The position numbers were made by a program, and so were the translations under genes. This document shows positions 1 through 6,999 of a stretch of DNA of 64,000 bases, piece after piece. Origin of the DNA: Mycolicibacterium senegalense (lineage in GTDB: Bacteria; Actinomycetota; Actinomycetes; Mycobacteriales; Mycobacteriaceae); assembly GCF_019645875.1 (NCBI RefSeq), contig NZ_CP081000.1, positions 4,588,001 through 4,652,000 of the forward strand, read 5' to 3'. The notes under the pieces were generated by a model, which saw only the letters and a list, made by a program, of their open reading frames with translations, had not been told where the DNA came from and did not search any database. How positions within the stretch are numbered: position 1 is the first letter of the stretch; the number at the start of each line of letters is the position of its first letter.

Positions 1-408
1 ATGGATCCCATCGCACGATTGGCGGCCGTAGCGGTATCTGGCGGGCTCGGCCTGGCTGGACTGGGGTTGGGCGTTGCGGGGGCCGATCCGGCCTTTGGCC
101 CGAGCTATCAAGGCGGCAACTGTCCGGATGGTCTCACGTGCACCCACTGGTGTCCGGGCGATCCACCGATACCGGGCAGCCAAGTCATCACCTGGGACGC
201 CGCCATTTGCCACGATTGGTACTGGAACTCAGAAGGCGTGGTGGACATCGGTTCCAACACCATCTATCCCTGGCACGGTTCTCCGCACGAGGCCCCGCCA
301 CCTCCGGTTCTCGGCCCTCCGCCACCGCCCGCTCCCCCGCAACCGCTGCCGCCCGATTGCCCGCCCTGGTCCCCGATCCTGGCCCCGTCGCGCTGCGGTG
401 GGCTTTAG
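1..408 (+). CDS. small exported proline-rich protein
   Basis: The frame is open from the first base of the window, so a start further upstream cannot be excluded. Residues 1-28 look like a Sec signal peptide: a short charged start, an Ala/Gly/Leu/Val core and an AGA-D type cleavage context. The mature part holds six Cys (NCP, LTC, HWC, AIC, then DCP and RCG near the end), a Trp-rich middle and a Pro-rich tail from about residue 95 to 123. This fits a small disulfide-bonded exported mycobacterial protein. I recognise no catalytic family and assign no function. Confidence 0.7.
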   Translation: MDPIARLAAVAVSGGLGLAGLGLGVAGADPAFGPSYQGGNCPDGLTCTHWCPGDPPIPGSQVITWDAAICHDWYWNSEGVVDIGSNTIYPWHGSPHEAPPPPVLGPPPPPAPPQPLPPDCPPWSPILAPSRCGGL

Positions 409-450
409 CGCGCCCAGCTGTTCTGACCGGTTGAGGCCAGCGAGGATGCC

Positions 451-1067
451 GAATGTGAAGAAGACAACGAACTTTCGCGAAAATCTCGATATCTTCTTCA
501 CCCTCGACGGGCGAGTGCCGCGCTAGACCCCAAATTTGGCGCGGGCCTCGTCGGTGACCGGAGTGAACAGGTTGACGAGGTTGCCGTCGGGATCGCGGAA
601 CATCAGCGCACGGTTACCCCACGGCATCGTCGTGGGCTCGGTGACGACGTCGTCCAGGTGTCCGGCCAACCGCTCGTACTCAGCATCCACGTCGTCGACG
701 ATGAACTCGATGATCGCGCTTCGGTTCGCTGCCGGTTCCGCAGATCCCTCACCGAACAGTGGAACCGTCTTGTCACTGCCGATCGCCAGTGTGCCGACCG
801 GCGTCGGGATCTCGGCGAAGAGTTCATTACCCCAGACAGCGCTGACACCGGTGACCTTCTCGTAGAACGAAACGAGCCGCTCGACATCGGCTGTGATGAG
901 GCGGGTCGAAAGAAACTTCATGCCAACAACTCCTGTGGGTTTACCGTCATTGCGCTGACGCGCTCGGCAGGATGTTAGACACACCCTCCGACAAGCGAAT
1001 CGACACGATCGAAGCGACCATGAGGAGATCAGGGAAAAACCCCGGATGTGAAGAGGATGACGAACTT
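451..1067 (+). repeat. imperfect direct repeats flanking the VOC gene
   Basis: Bases 451-474 and 1044-1067 agree at 20 of 24 positions by eye (core ATGTGAAGA and ACGAACTT). They have the same orientation and lie on either side of the VOC gene. They may be remnants of a duplication or insertion. The match is short and imperfect. Confidence 0.4.
523..921 (-). CDS. VOC (glyoxalase/bleomycin resistance) family protein
   Basis: A 132-residue protein with the paired beta-alpha-beta-beta-beta layout of the vicinal oxygen chelate fold. The N-terminal half has a DVERLVSFYEKVTG helix and the C-terminal half the typical FRDPDGNLVNLF end. The usual metal-ligand Glu after DPDGN is Asn here, so a glyoxalase I reaction is unlikely; such proteins often act as small-molecule binders or dioxygenase-like enzymes. 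The start was set at the ATG at 921 because AGGAG lies just upstream; the longer frame to 1191 reads into non-coding-looking sequence. It is divergent from the arr-like gene. The substrate is unknown. Confidence 0.82.
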   Translation of the reverse strand: MKFLSTRLITADVERLVSFYEKVTGVSAVWGNELFAEIPTPVGTLAIGSDKTVPLFGEGSAEPAANRSAIIEFIVDDVDAEYERLAGHLDDVVTEPTTMPWGNRALMFRDPDGNLVNLFTPVTDEARAKFGV

Positions 1068-1096
1068 CGTCCGAACGGGCTGGTTTGTAACCTGTC

Positions 1097-1510
1097 GTGA
1101 TGGGCGAGGCGCTGGACGAGGGACCGTTCTTCCACGGCACCAAGGCGGACCTGCGGGTGGGAGAACTCCTCACCGCAGGCTTCCGTTCCAACTACCGGCC
1201 CGACGTCGTGATGAACCACATCTACTTCACCGCCTTGCGCGACGGCGCAGGACTTGCTGCCGAACTCGCCGCCGGAGGCGGCGCACCGCGGGTCTACATC
1301 GTGGAGCCGACCGGCGAGTTCGAGAACGATCCCAACGTCACCGACAAGAAGTTCCCGGGCAATCCCACCCGGTCTTACCGCAGCCGGGAGCCGCTCCGCG
1401 TGGTCGGCGAGGTCACCGACTGGACCCGACTGACGCCCGAAGCCCTGCAGATGTGGCGGGACCGGCTCGCCGCAATCCACGCCGACAGCCGCGGAGAGAT
1501 CATCAACTAA
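1097..1510 (+). CDS. arr: rifampin ADP-ribosyltransferase (Arr type)
   Basis: A 137-residue cytosolic enzyme that would transfer ADP-ribose from NAD+ to rifamycins and so inactivate them. The Arr fingerprints are present in order: FFHGTKADL near residue 11 (catalytic His), MNHIYFTAL near 39 (Tyr), VEPTGEFENDPNVTDKK near 70 (Asp) and PGNPTRSYR near 90, which gives the His-Tyr-Asp set of M. smegmatis Arr. The length is close to the usual 140 or so. An in-frame TAA at 1088-1090 forces the start to GTG 1097 or ATG 1100, with almost no leader. No mobile-element genes accompany it, so it is probably a chromosomal intrinsic resistance gene. Confidence 0.93.
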   Translation: MMGEALDEGPFFHGTKADLRVGELLTAGFRSNYRPDVVMNHIYFTALRDGAGLAAELAAGGGAPRVYIVEPTGEFENDPNVTDKKFPGNPTRSYRSREPLRVVGEVTDWTRLTPEALQMWRDRLAAIHADSRGEIIN

Positions 1511-1527
1511 GCCAGGCGGGATCAGCC

Positions 1528-1588
1528 GTTGACTCTGCGACCAGGGCGCAGAAGTGCGAGAGCACCTCGCCGTAGCCGCAGAGTCAAC
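1528..1588. terminator. inverted repeat after arr
   Basis: A perfect 12-base inverted repeat, GTTGACTCTGCG at 1528-1539 and CGCAGAGTCAAC at 1577-1588, with a 37-base loop. It lies 17 bases after the arr stop and faces the convergent toxin-like gene. It probably ends transcription from both sides. There is no U-tract. Confidence 0.55.
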
Positions 1589-1598
1589 ACAGCCTCAA

Positions 1599-1620
1599 AC
1601 GTTGAAGCGGAACTCCACCA
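1599..1620 (-). repeat. copy A of the ychF 3' end
   Basis: On the minus strand this reads as the last codons of ychF, VEFRFNV followed by TGA (stop at 1595-1597). It shares 22 bases (1599-1620) with copy B at 2334-2355 and the 17-base core GAAGCGGAACTCCACCA (1604-1620) with all three copies. It marks the outer edge of the toxin-antitoxin cassette. Confidence 0.85.
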
Positions 1621-1640
1621 AGTGCCGTCGCCGAACAACA

Positions 1641-2000
1641 TCATCGACCCTGATGTACCACCAGCAGATCTGATCGCAGTTCCACCAGGTCAGCACCAGC
1701 AAATGCATTTGCCAGATCATCGAGACGAAGTTCGACGAGGTCGAGCAGCGCAGTGTTGGAGATGTTCCCGGTTGCGACAATCAGCAACCGCCGTGGCGAG
1801 CGAACCGTCAGATGCGAGTGGCGAAAGTCCGAATCCTTGGTGACGACTACGCGGTCCTCCGCATCAGCGACCTCGGCAACGACCGCATCGGATGACCCAT
1901 TGCCGTCGGGCAGCGCCGAAACATGCACAGCATCATGCCCGTGACGATTAAGAAAGTCGCACAGTCGGATTGGCAGCTGCGCATCAACGAGAAACTTCAC
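1641..2000 (-). CDS. DUF5615 PIN-like toxin of a toxin-antitoxin pair
   Basis: A 119-residue protein with the DUF5615 (Mut7-C-like PIN) pattern: KFLVDAQLP at the start with an acidic residue, then HDAVHV, then VVVTKDSDF around residue 52 and a later RLLIVATGN strand. The scattered Asp residues match the metal-binding set of PIN-fold ribonucleases. It begins with GTG overlapping the stop of the upstream DUF433 gene (GTGA), so the two are translationally coupled, as in a type II module with the antitoxin first. RNase activity is inferred from the family. It is cargo of the segment between ychF tail copies A and B. Confidence 0.82.
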   Translation of the reverse strand: MKFLVDAQLPIRLCDFLNRHGHDAVHVSALPDGNGSSDAVVAEVADAEDRVVVTKDSDFRHSHLTVRSPRRLLIVATGNISNTALLDLVELRLDDLANAFAGADLVELRSDLLVVHQGR

Positions 2001-2248
2001 GAGCCGAAGGGATGGAGCTGCTGACCACCAGAAGCCAGCGCACCGTATTCCAGCGCTGCTAGCAGGTCGTCGCGCTGCAGGTCTGGATAATCGGCTAACA
2101 CTTCATCGAAGGTCATTCCGCTGGCCAACAATTCCAGGACAGACTGCACCGAGATCCTCAACCCGCGGATCGCGGGCTTACCGTGCAACATCGCAGGATC
2201 GACCGTGATGCGATCCAGACGGCTGACGGGACTCGGCATGGCACCCAT
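1997..2248 (-). CDS. DUF433 antitoxin
   Basis: An 83-residue DUF433 protein. It has the family core DRITVDPAMLHGKPAIRGLRISV, then a helical LLASGMTFDEVLADYPDLQRDDLLAALEYG stretch that forms the winged-helix-like DNA-binding part. DUF433 proteins partner with DUF5615 PIN-like toxins and are expected to bind the toxin and repress their own promoter. The ATG at 2248 was chosen because GGGAGG lies five bases upstream. It overlaps the toxin gene by four bases. The promoter would have to lie between here and ychF tail copy B at 2334. Confidence 0.85.
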   Translation of the reverse strand: MGAMPSPVSRLDRITVDPAMLHGKPAIRGLRISVQSVLELLASGMTFDEVLADYPDLQRDDLLAALEYGALASGGQQLHPFGS

Positions 2249-2333
2249 TGTGCCCTCCCTTTTCGGTGAACGAGACCAACCTCACCGTATGCGGAACCAC
2301 CGACAACCAGGCGGTGGCGGTGTTGGGAGCTAC

Positions 2334-2363
2334 ACGTTGAAGCGGAACTCCACCACGTCGCCG
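2334..2363 (-). repeat. copy B of the ychF 3' end
   Basis: On the minus strand this encodes GDVVEFRFNV and a TAG stop (2330-2332), the expected ending of YchF, which E. coli YchF also finishes as FLFNV. It shares 25 bases (2339-2363) with copy C inside the present ychF and 22 bases (2334-2355) with copy A. It looks like a displaced ychF terminus between two cassettes. Confidence 0.88.
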
Positions 2364-2384
2364 GTTCATGCTCAGCACTGCAGT

Positions 2385-2945
2385 TCACCAACCCGAGTCA
2401 TCACCGACGCCGTTGTAGTGGTTGATGATGGGATTGCCGGTGCGCGTCGACGCGGTCAACAGCCTCGCCAAAACCTCCAGGAAATGCACGTCCGCAACAT
2501 CGAGATCGTCCGACGACTTCGCTCGGAGGCTCGTCAACTCCGCGAGTATTTCGGCGGCTTGAGTTGCGGTGAGCCAGATACCACCGGACGCGTATTCGTA
2601 CTGAGGTGGTGAGTGAATCGCCTCATTGAGGTTGCGGTAGTCGGAGCCGCTTACCAAGCGCTCGACGGTGGGATAGCTAGCGGAATGAGAGAAGCTGCCG
2701 GGCCAATAGAAGATCTCATCGACGAGATGCATCCAAGGGTGAGCACAGGCGCGTCCCGCGAGATCGTCGCGGTCGCCGACGCGCCAGTTCCACAGGTCAT
2801 CTGGGTCTTGACCCGGATTCTTACTTCGCTTCAGCGTCACGATGCCGTGGTGGTTGATCATCAATTCATCAGGGGAGCATGGCGGCTTCGTCGCTCGGCC
2901 GTCGCGATAGCAGGTGCAGCAGACGAATGCTTCCCACTCACTCAT
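2385..2945 (-). CDS. protein of unknown function, cassette cargo
   Basis: A 186-residue soluble protein with no signal peptide or membrane segment. A Cys cluster opens it (CCTCYRDG near residue 9, then PPCSPDE), followed by a basic/acidic stretch, a Trp-rich middle (DLWNWRVGDRDDLAG, HPWMHLVDE, FYWPGSF) and a helical C-terminal part (TATQAAEILAELTSLRAK, LEVLARLLTAS). I recognise no family or catalytic motif. Its codon choice looks less GC-rich than the core genes around it. It is the only gene between ychF tail copies B and C, so it is probably acquired. Defence or immunity is one possibility, but nothing in the sequence proves it. Confidence 0.65.
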   Translation of the reverse strand: MSEWEAFVCCTCYRDGRATKPPCSPDELMINHHGIVTLKRSKNPGQDPDDLWNWRVGDRDDLAGRACAHPWMHLVDEIFYWPGSFSHSASYPTVERLVSGSDYRNLNEAIHSPPQYEYASGGIWLTATQAAEILAELTSLRAKSSDDLDVADVHFLEVLARLLTASTRTGNPIINHYNGVGDDSGW

Positions 2946-2982
2946 GTCACAGACGGTAGGCGTAGCAACTGACGATACCGAG

Positions 2983-4074
2983 CTACCCCTTACTCGTAGA
3001 TGTTGATCCGAAGCGGAACTCCACCACGTCGCCGTCGGCCATCACGTAGTCCTTGCCTTCCATCCGGACCTTGCCCGCGGCCTTGGCGGCGGCCATCGAC
3101 CCGGCCTCGACCAAATCGGAGAACGACACGATCTCGGCCTTGATGAAGCCCTTCTCGAAGTCGGTGTGGATCACGCCGGCCGCCTTGGGGGCGGTGTCGC
3201 CCTGGTGGATGGTCCAGGCGCGCGCTTCTTTGGGACCGGCGGTCAGATAGGTCTGCAGCCGCAGGGTGTGGAAGCCGGCGCGGGCCAGCGCGTCGAGACC
3301 GCGCTCGGTCTGCCCGATCGACTCCAGCAGCTCTTGCGCCGACTCGTCATCGAGCTCGATCAGCTCCGACTCGATCTTGGCGTCGAGGAATACCGCGTCG
3401 GCCGGGGCCACCAGCTCGCGCAGCTCGGCCTGCTTGGCGGGGTCGGTCAGCACCGACTCGTCGGCGTTGAACACATAGAGGAACGGCTTGGTGGTCATCA
3501 GGTTGAGCTCGCGCAGGATCGACCAGTCCTTGCCGGTCGAGAAAAGCGTCTTTCCGTCGTCGAACACCGCCTGCGCAGCGACCGCCGCATCGAGGACCGG
3601 CTTGCGCTCCTTGTTGTTGCGGGCCTCCTTCTCCAGCCGCGGCACCGCCTTCTCCAGCGTCTGCATGTCGGCCAGGATCAGCTCGGTCTCGATCACCTCG
3701 ATGTCCGACCGGGGATCCACCCGCCCGTCGACGTGCACCACGTCGTCATCGGCGAACACCCGCACCACCTGGCAGATGGCGTCGCACTCGCGGATGTTGG
3801 CCAGGAACTTGTTGCCGAGGCCCGCACCCTCTGAGGCGCCTTTGACGATCCCCGCGATGTCCACGAACGTCACCGGCGCCGGCACGATCTTCTCCGAGCC
3901 GAAGATCTCGGCGAGCTTGTCGAGCCGGGGATCGGGCAGCGGAACCACGCCCTCGTTGGGCTCGATGGTCGCAAACGGGTAGTTGGCCGCCAACACGTCG
4001 TTACGTGTCAGGGCATTGAACAGAGTCGACTTTCCGACGTTCGGCAAACCGACGATTCCCAGGTTCAGGCTCAC
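2983..4074 (-). CDS. ychF: YchF ATPase of the Obg family, with a replaced C-terminus
   Basis: A TRAFAC-class P-loop protein that binds ribosomes and hydrolyses ATP; Rv1112 is the counterpart. It has GLPNVGKST near residue 9, ANYPFATIEPNEG near 33, FVDIAGIVKGA near 70, an atypical NADES in place of NKxD near 206, and a C-terminal TGS domain. GTG 4074 gives the usual MSLNLG start; GTG 4083 would add three residues. The protein runs normally to DGDVVEFRF and then ends GSTSTSKG rather than the family's FNV. The sequence for FRFNV-stop is found twice downstream, at 2330 and 1595. The switch of ending coincides with the 25-base repeat at 3010-3034. Confidence 0.96.
   Translation of the reverse strand: MSLNLGIVGLPNVGKSTLFNALTRNDVLAANYPFATIEPNEGVVPLPDPRLDKLAEIFGSEKIVPAPVTFVDIAGIVKGASEGAGLGNKFLANIRECDAICQVVRVFADDDVVHVDGRVDPRSDIEVIETELILADMQTLEKAVPRLEKEARNNKERKPVLDAAVAAQAVFDDGKTLFSTGKDWSILRELNLMTTKPFLYVFNADESVLTDPAKQAELRELVAPADAVFLDAKIESELIELDDESAQELLESIGQTERGLDALARAGFHTLRLQTYLTAGPKEARAWTIHQGDTAPKAAGVIHTDFEKGFIKAEIVSFSDLVEAGSMAAAKAAGKVRMEGKDYVMADGDVVEFRFGSTSTSKG
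3010..3034 (-). repeat. copy C of the ychF tail repeat, inside ychF
   Basis: This 25-base stretch encodes the DVVEFRF part of the present ychF and is identical to 2339-2363. Downstream of it (below 3010) the sequence departs from the ancestral ending, so this is the junction between ychF and the inner cassette. Confidence 0.88.
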
Positions 4075-4158
4075 AGGGACCACAGTCTATGCCGGTGTGA
4101 CAGGCACGCCAGCGCGAGCTGGCAGCACGCGACCAGACTGAGCCGGTACGGTCTACGT

Positions 4159-5349
4159 GTGTCAGGACAGCGCGCACAGTCGGCAGTGCCGGCTGACCAT
4201 CGCTCTGTACACCCGCGTTTCGCCGGTGTGCCGTGGTGGGGAGCTGTGCTGGTCGCGGTCACGGCTACCGCCATCGGCTTTGCTTTCGATGCCGGTTCCG
4301 GCGATCGCGAGCTCAGCGCGGTGTTCGCCGTCTGCTATTCGCTCGGTTGCATTTTGGCTGTTCTCGCGGTGCAGCAGGCCGGTCTGTTCACCGCCGTGAT
4401 CCAGCCCCCACTCATACTTTTCGTCGCCGTTCCCGGGTCCTACTTCCTGTTCCACGGCGGCCAGCTGGGCGGTTTGAAAGACCTCGCGATCAACTGCGGA
4501 TATCCGCTGATAGAACGCTTCCCGCTGATGTTGTTCCTCTCGGCTGCCGTTCTGCTGATCGGGCTGGGCCGGTGGTACGTCGGCCTGACCACACGTCGCG
4601 GGGCCGACCAGACCGCAGCAACCGACTCCGCGGCGGCGAAATCGGCCAAGGCAACGCCCGTTTCGGGAATTGTGTCATCTGTCACAGAGAAACTTTCCGG
4701 GCTGGTTCTCCGCAAACCCGCCACCACGTCGGCTCGCCGTGACCGGGCTGCCCAGTCGGAAGCGGCGGGAGATGCCCCGCCACGGCGCCGCCCGTCCGAA
4801 CGGCCTCCACGCCGGCGTCCGACAGGCACCGAGCCCGGCGCAGGCGCCGCGGGTGCAGCCGCGACGGCTTCCGGACGTCCCCGCGGCGAACGCAGGCCCA
4901 CCAAGAGGACTGCGGCGCCACGCCCGCGCCCGACCCGCCGTGTCGACGACGAACTCGGCAGCGAATTCGACGGCGCGATGCCCGAGCGGCCTCGGCGGCC
5001 CAGGCCTCCACGAGCGACCGAGCCTGGAACCGGTGAACCCCGTAGGCGGGTACGGACCCAGCCGCGCGAACCGCGCAAGCAGCCGCCGCCCGAGCGGCGC
5101 GAGAGTGGCGCGTTCGACGCCGGGCGTGAGCGCCCGCAGCGGCCCCGCCGTCGATTCGACGACTACCAGCCGTTCGAGGATTCGTTCGACCCGCCGACCG
5201 GGTCCGGGCGCTCAACGCATCATCCGGTGTCACGCGTGCGTTACCGCGGATCCGACGACGAGGACCACCGGGTGGAGCACCGCACGCGGCCACGCCCGTC
5301 AAAGCGTGCAGCCACCAGGGGCCGCCACTCCTGGGAGTACGACGACTAA
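4159..5349 (+). CDS. membrane protein with DUF6542-like domain and disordered basic tail
   Basis: Matches the Rv1111c position, divergent from ychF. Residues 25-145 form about four hydrophobic segments (VPWWGAVLVAVTATAIGFAF, FAVCYSLGCILAVLAV, AVIQPPLILFVAVPGSYFLF, LMLFLSAAVLLIGLGRW), as in DUF6542. From about residue 155 to 396 the chain is low-complexity and rich in Arg, Pro, Ala and Thr (RRRP, PRPRPTRR, RPRR repeats), so it is probably a disordered cytoplasmic tail able to bind nucleic acid or acidic partners. The first codon is a GTG close to the ychF start, leaving an intergenic region of under 90 bases for two promoters. The function is unknown. Confidence 0.85.
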   Translation: MSGQRAQSAVPADHRSVHPRFAGVPWWGAVLVAVTATAIGFAFDAGSGDRELSAVFAVCYSLGCILAVLAVQQAGLFTAVIQPPLILFVAVPGSYFLFHGGQLGGLKDLAINCGYPLIERFPLMLFLSAAVLLIGLGRWYVGLTTRRGADQTAATDSAAAKSAKATPVSGIVSSVTEKLSGLVLRKPATTSARRDRAAQSEAAGDAPPRRRPSERPPRRRPTGTEPGAGAAGAAATASGRPRGERRPTKRTAAPRPRPTRRVDDELGSEFDGAMPERPRRPRPPRATEPGTGEPRRRVRTQPREPRKQPPPERRESGAFDAGRERPQRPRRRFDDYQPFEDSFDPPTGSGRSTHHPVSRVRYRGSDDEDHRVEHRTRPRPSKRAATRGRHSWEYDD

Positions 5350-5354
5350 CGCGC

Positions 5355-6368
5355 TCAGGCGCGCGGCGGACGAATCTCGCGCGGCAGGGCGAACACCAAC
5401 GTCTCGTTGGCGGTGGTGACGGGCTGGACGGTGCCGTAGCCGTACTCGGCCAGCCGTTCGAGCACACCGCGCACCAGCACCTCAGGCACCGATGCCCCGG
5501 ACGTGACGCCCACTGTCGTGACGCCCTCCAACCAGGCCGGGTCGATGTCCTCGGCGTAGTCCACCAGATGCGCGGCCCGCGAGCCGGCACCGAGAGCCAC
5601 CTCGACCAGGCGCACCGAGTTCGACGAGTTGCGTGAACCCACCACGATCACCAGCTCGCACTCGGGCGCCATCGCCTTGACGGCCACCTGACGGTTCTGA
5701 GTCGCGTAGCAGATGTCGTCGCTCGGCGGATCCTGCAGCGTCGGGAACTTCTCGCGGAGCCGGCGCACGGTCTCCATGGTCTCGTCGACGCTCAACGTGG
5801 TCTGCGACAGCCAGATGACCTTCTCCGGGTCACGCACCGTGACCTTGTCGACCGCGTCGGGGTTGTCGACGACCTGGACATGGTCGGGCGCCTCACCGGC
5901 GGTGCCGACCACCTCTTCGTGACCCTCGTGGCCGATCAGCAATATGTCGAAGTCGTCGCGGGCGAACCGCTTGGCCTCGTTGTGCACCTTGGTGACCAGC
6001 GGGCAGGTCGCATCGATCACCTGCAGGCTGCGCGCCGCGGCAGTCTCGTGCACGGTCGGAGCGACGCCGTGGGCCGAGAACACCACAATCGCGCCTTCGG
6101 GCACTTCGTCGGTCTCGTCGACGAACACCGCGCCGGCCTTGGCCAGCGTCTCCACCACGTGCTTGTTGTGGACGATCTCGTGGCGCACGTACACCGGGGC
6201 GCCGTGCTTCTCCAGGGCGCGTTCGACGGTCTCGACGGCACGATCCACACCGGCGCAGTATCCGCGTGGCTCAGCCAGCAGGACCCGCTTGCCGGAGGCT
6301 TGCGAACCGCCGCCTGACCTCACCGAGCTGGTGGCACCCGGGATACCCATGTTGATTGTCGGCGGCAT
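5355..6368 (-). CDS. ispH: 4-hydroxy-3-methylbut-2-enyl diphosphate reductase
   Basis: The last enzyme of the MEP isoprenoid pathway, reducing HMBPP to IPP and DMAPP with a 4Fe-4S cluster; counterpart of LytB2 (Rv1110). The cluster ligands are Cys38 (RGYCAG), Cys122 (DATCPLV) and Cys220 (DDICYAT). His67, His100 (SAHGVAP), the GHEGHEEV loop near 147 and the SNSVRL substrate motif are all present. The ATG at 6368 gives 337 residues and the usual MPPTINMGIPGA start; the longer frame to 6491 overlaps the divergent gene and is not credible. It converges with the DUF6542-like gene, five bases between stops. It provides precursors for the prenyl synthase at 46825. Confidence 0.97.
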   Translation of the reverse strand: MPPTINMGIPGATSSVRSGGGSQASGKRVLLAEPRGYCAGVDRAVETVERALEKHGAPVYVRHEIVHNKHVVETLAKAGAVFVDETDEVPEGAIVVFSAHGVAPTVHETAAARSLQVIDATCPLVTKVHNEAKRFARDDFDILLIGHEGHEEVVGTAGEAPDHVQVVDNPDAVDKVTVRDPEKVIWLSQTTLSVDETMETVRRLREKFPTLQDPPSDDICYATQNRQVAVKAMAPECELVIVVGSRNSSNSVRLVEVALGAGSRAAHLVDYAEDIDPAWLEGVTTVGVTSGASVPEVLVRGVLERLAEYGYGTVQPVTTANETLVFALPREIRPPRA

Positions 6369-6420
6369 GTCTCCAGGGTACGGGGCCACCGCAGCGCCGA
6401 GCCAGCCGTAGGCTGTGCGC

Positions 6421-6999
6421 ATGGGAACTGCACCGTACGGGGTCCGGCTGCTGGTGGGTGCGGCAGCGACCGCCCTGGAAGAAACCCGCAAGCTGCCTCA
6501 GACGATCCTGACTTATCCCATGACGGTGGCCAGTCAGGCGGCCAACCTCGTCATGCACGTCCAGCAGAACCTCGCTGAGCTGGTGGTCAAGGGTGACGAG
6601 ACGCTCGAGCAGCTTTTTCCGCCCAAAGACGAGCAGCCCGAGTGGGCCACTTTCGACGAGGACCTCGAGGCTGACGGCGAGGATGACTCTGACGCGCCCA
6701 CTGCCGACGACGCCGAACGCCGCACCGAGGGCCGATTCGCCCTCTACAGCACCGGGGAACCGGAATCGGCCGGTTCGACCAACGGCAAGGCCGGCGGCGC
6801 CCCCGCGGCAGGCACGGCCCCGGCCATCGTCGGTGAGCTCGGGTACGACACGCTGACGCTGGCGCAGCTGCGTGCGCGGTTGACCTCTCTGCGGGTGGCC
6901 GACCTCGAGGCGCTGCTGGCCTATGAAGAGGCGGGCCGGGCCCGCGCACCGTTCGTCACGTTGCTCGCCAACAGGATCACCCGCGCGACCGCGAAGTGA
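6421..6999 (+). CDS. lipid droplet-associated protein (Rv1109c type)
   Basis: Matches the Rv1109c family, annotated in mycobacteria as lipid droplet-associated. The N-terminal half (GTAPYGVRLLVGAAATALEETRKLP, then a helix with NLVMHVQQNLAELVVKGDETL) is amphipathic or hydrophobic without a clear membrane span. The middle (about 85-140) is acidic and Gly/Ala-rich, and the C-terminal 45 residues form a helical segment (TLAQLRARLTSLRVADLEALLAYEEAGRAR). ATG 6421 was chosen; GTG 6415 would add two residues. It overlaps xseA by four bases (GTGA), so the two are translationally coupled. The role at droplets is taken from the family name. Confidence 0.85.
   Translation: MGTAPYGVRLLVGAAATALEETRKLPQTILTYPMTVASQAANLVMHVQQNLAELVVKGDETLEQLFPPKDEQPEWATFDEDLEADGEDDSDAPTADDAERRTEGRFALYSTGEPESAGSTNGKAGGAPAAGTAPAIVGELGYDTLTLAQLRARLTSLRVADLEALLAYEEAGRARAPFVTLLANRITRATAK

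Noticed and set aside
1595..1780. A 61-codon minus-strand frame ending in FRFNV as a separate small gene
   Set aside because: Only its last seven codons are meaningful, as the ychF tail copy; the rest overlaps the toxin gene in another frame and has no family.
1..3034. A prophage or integrative element with its own integrase next to ychF
   Set aside because: No recombinase, excisionase, phage structural or transfer gene is visible in the window.
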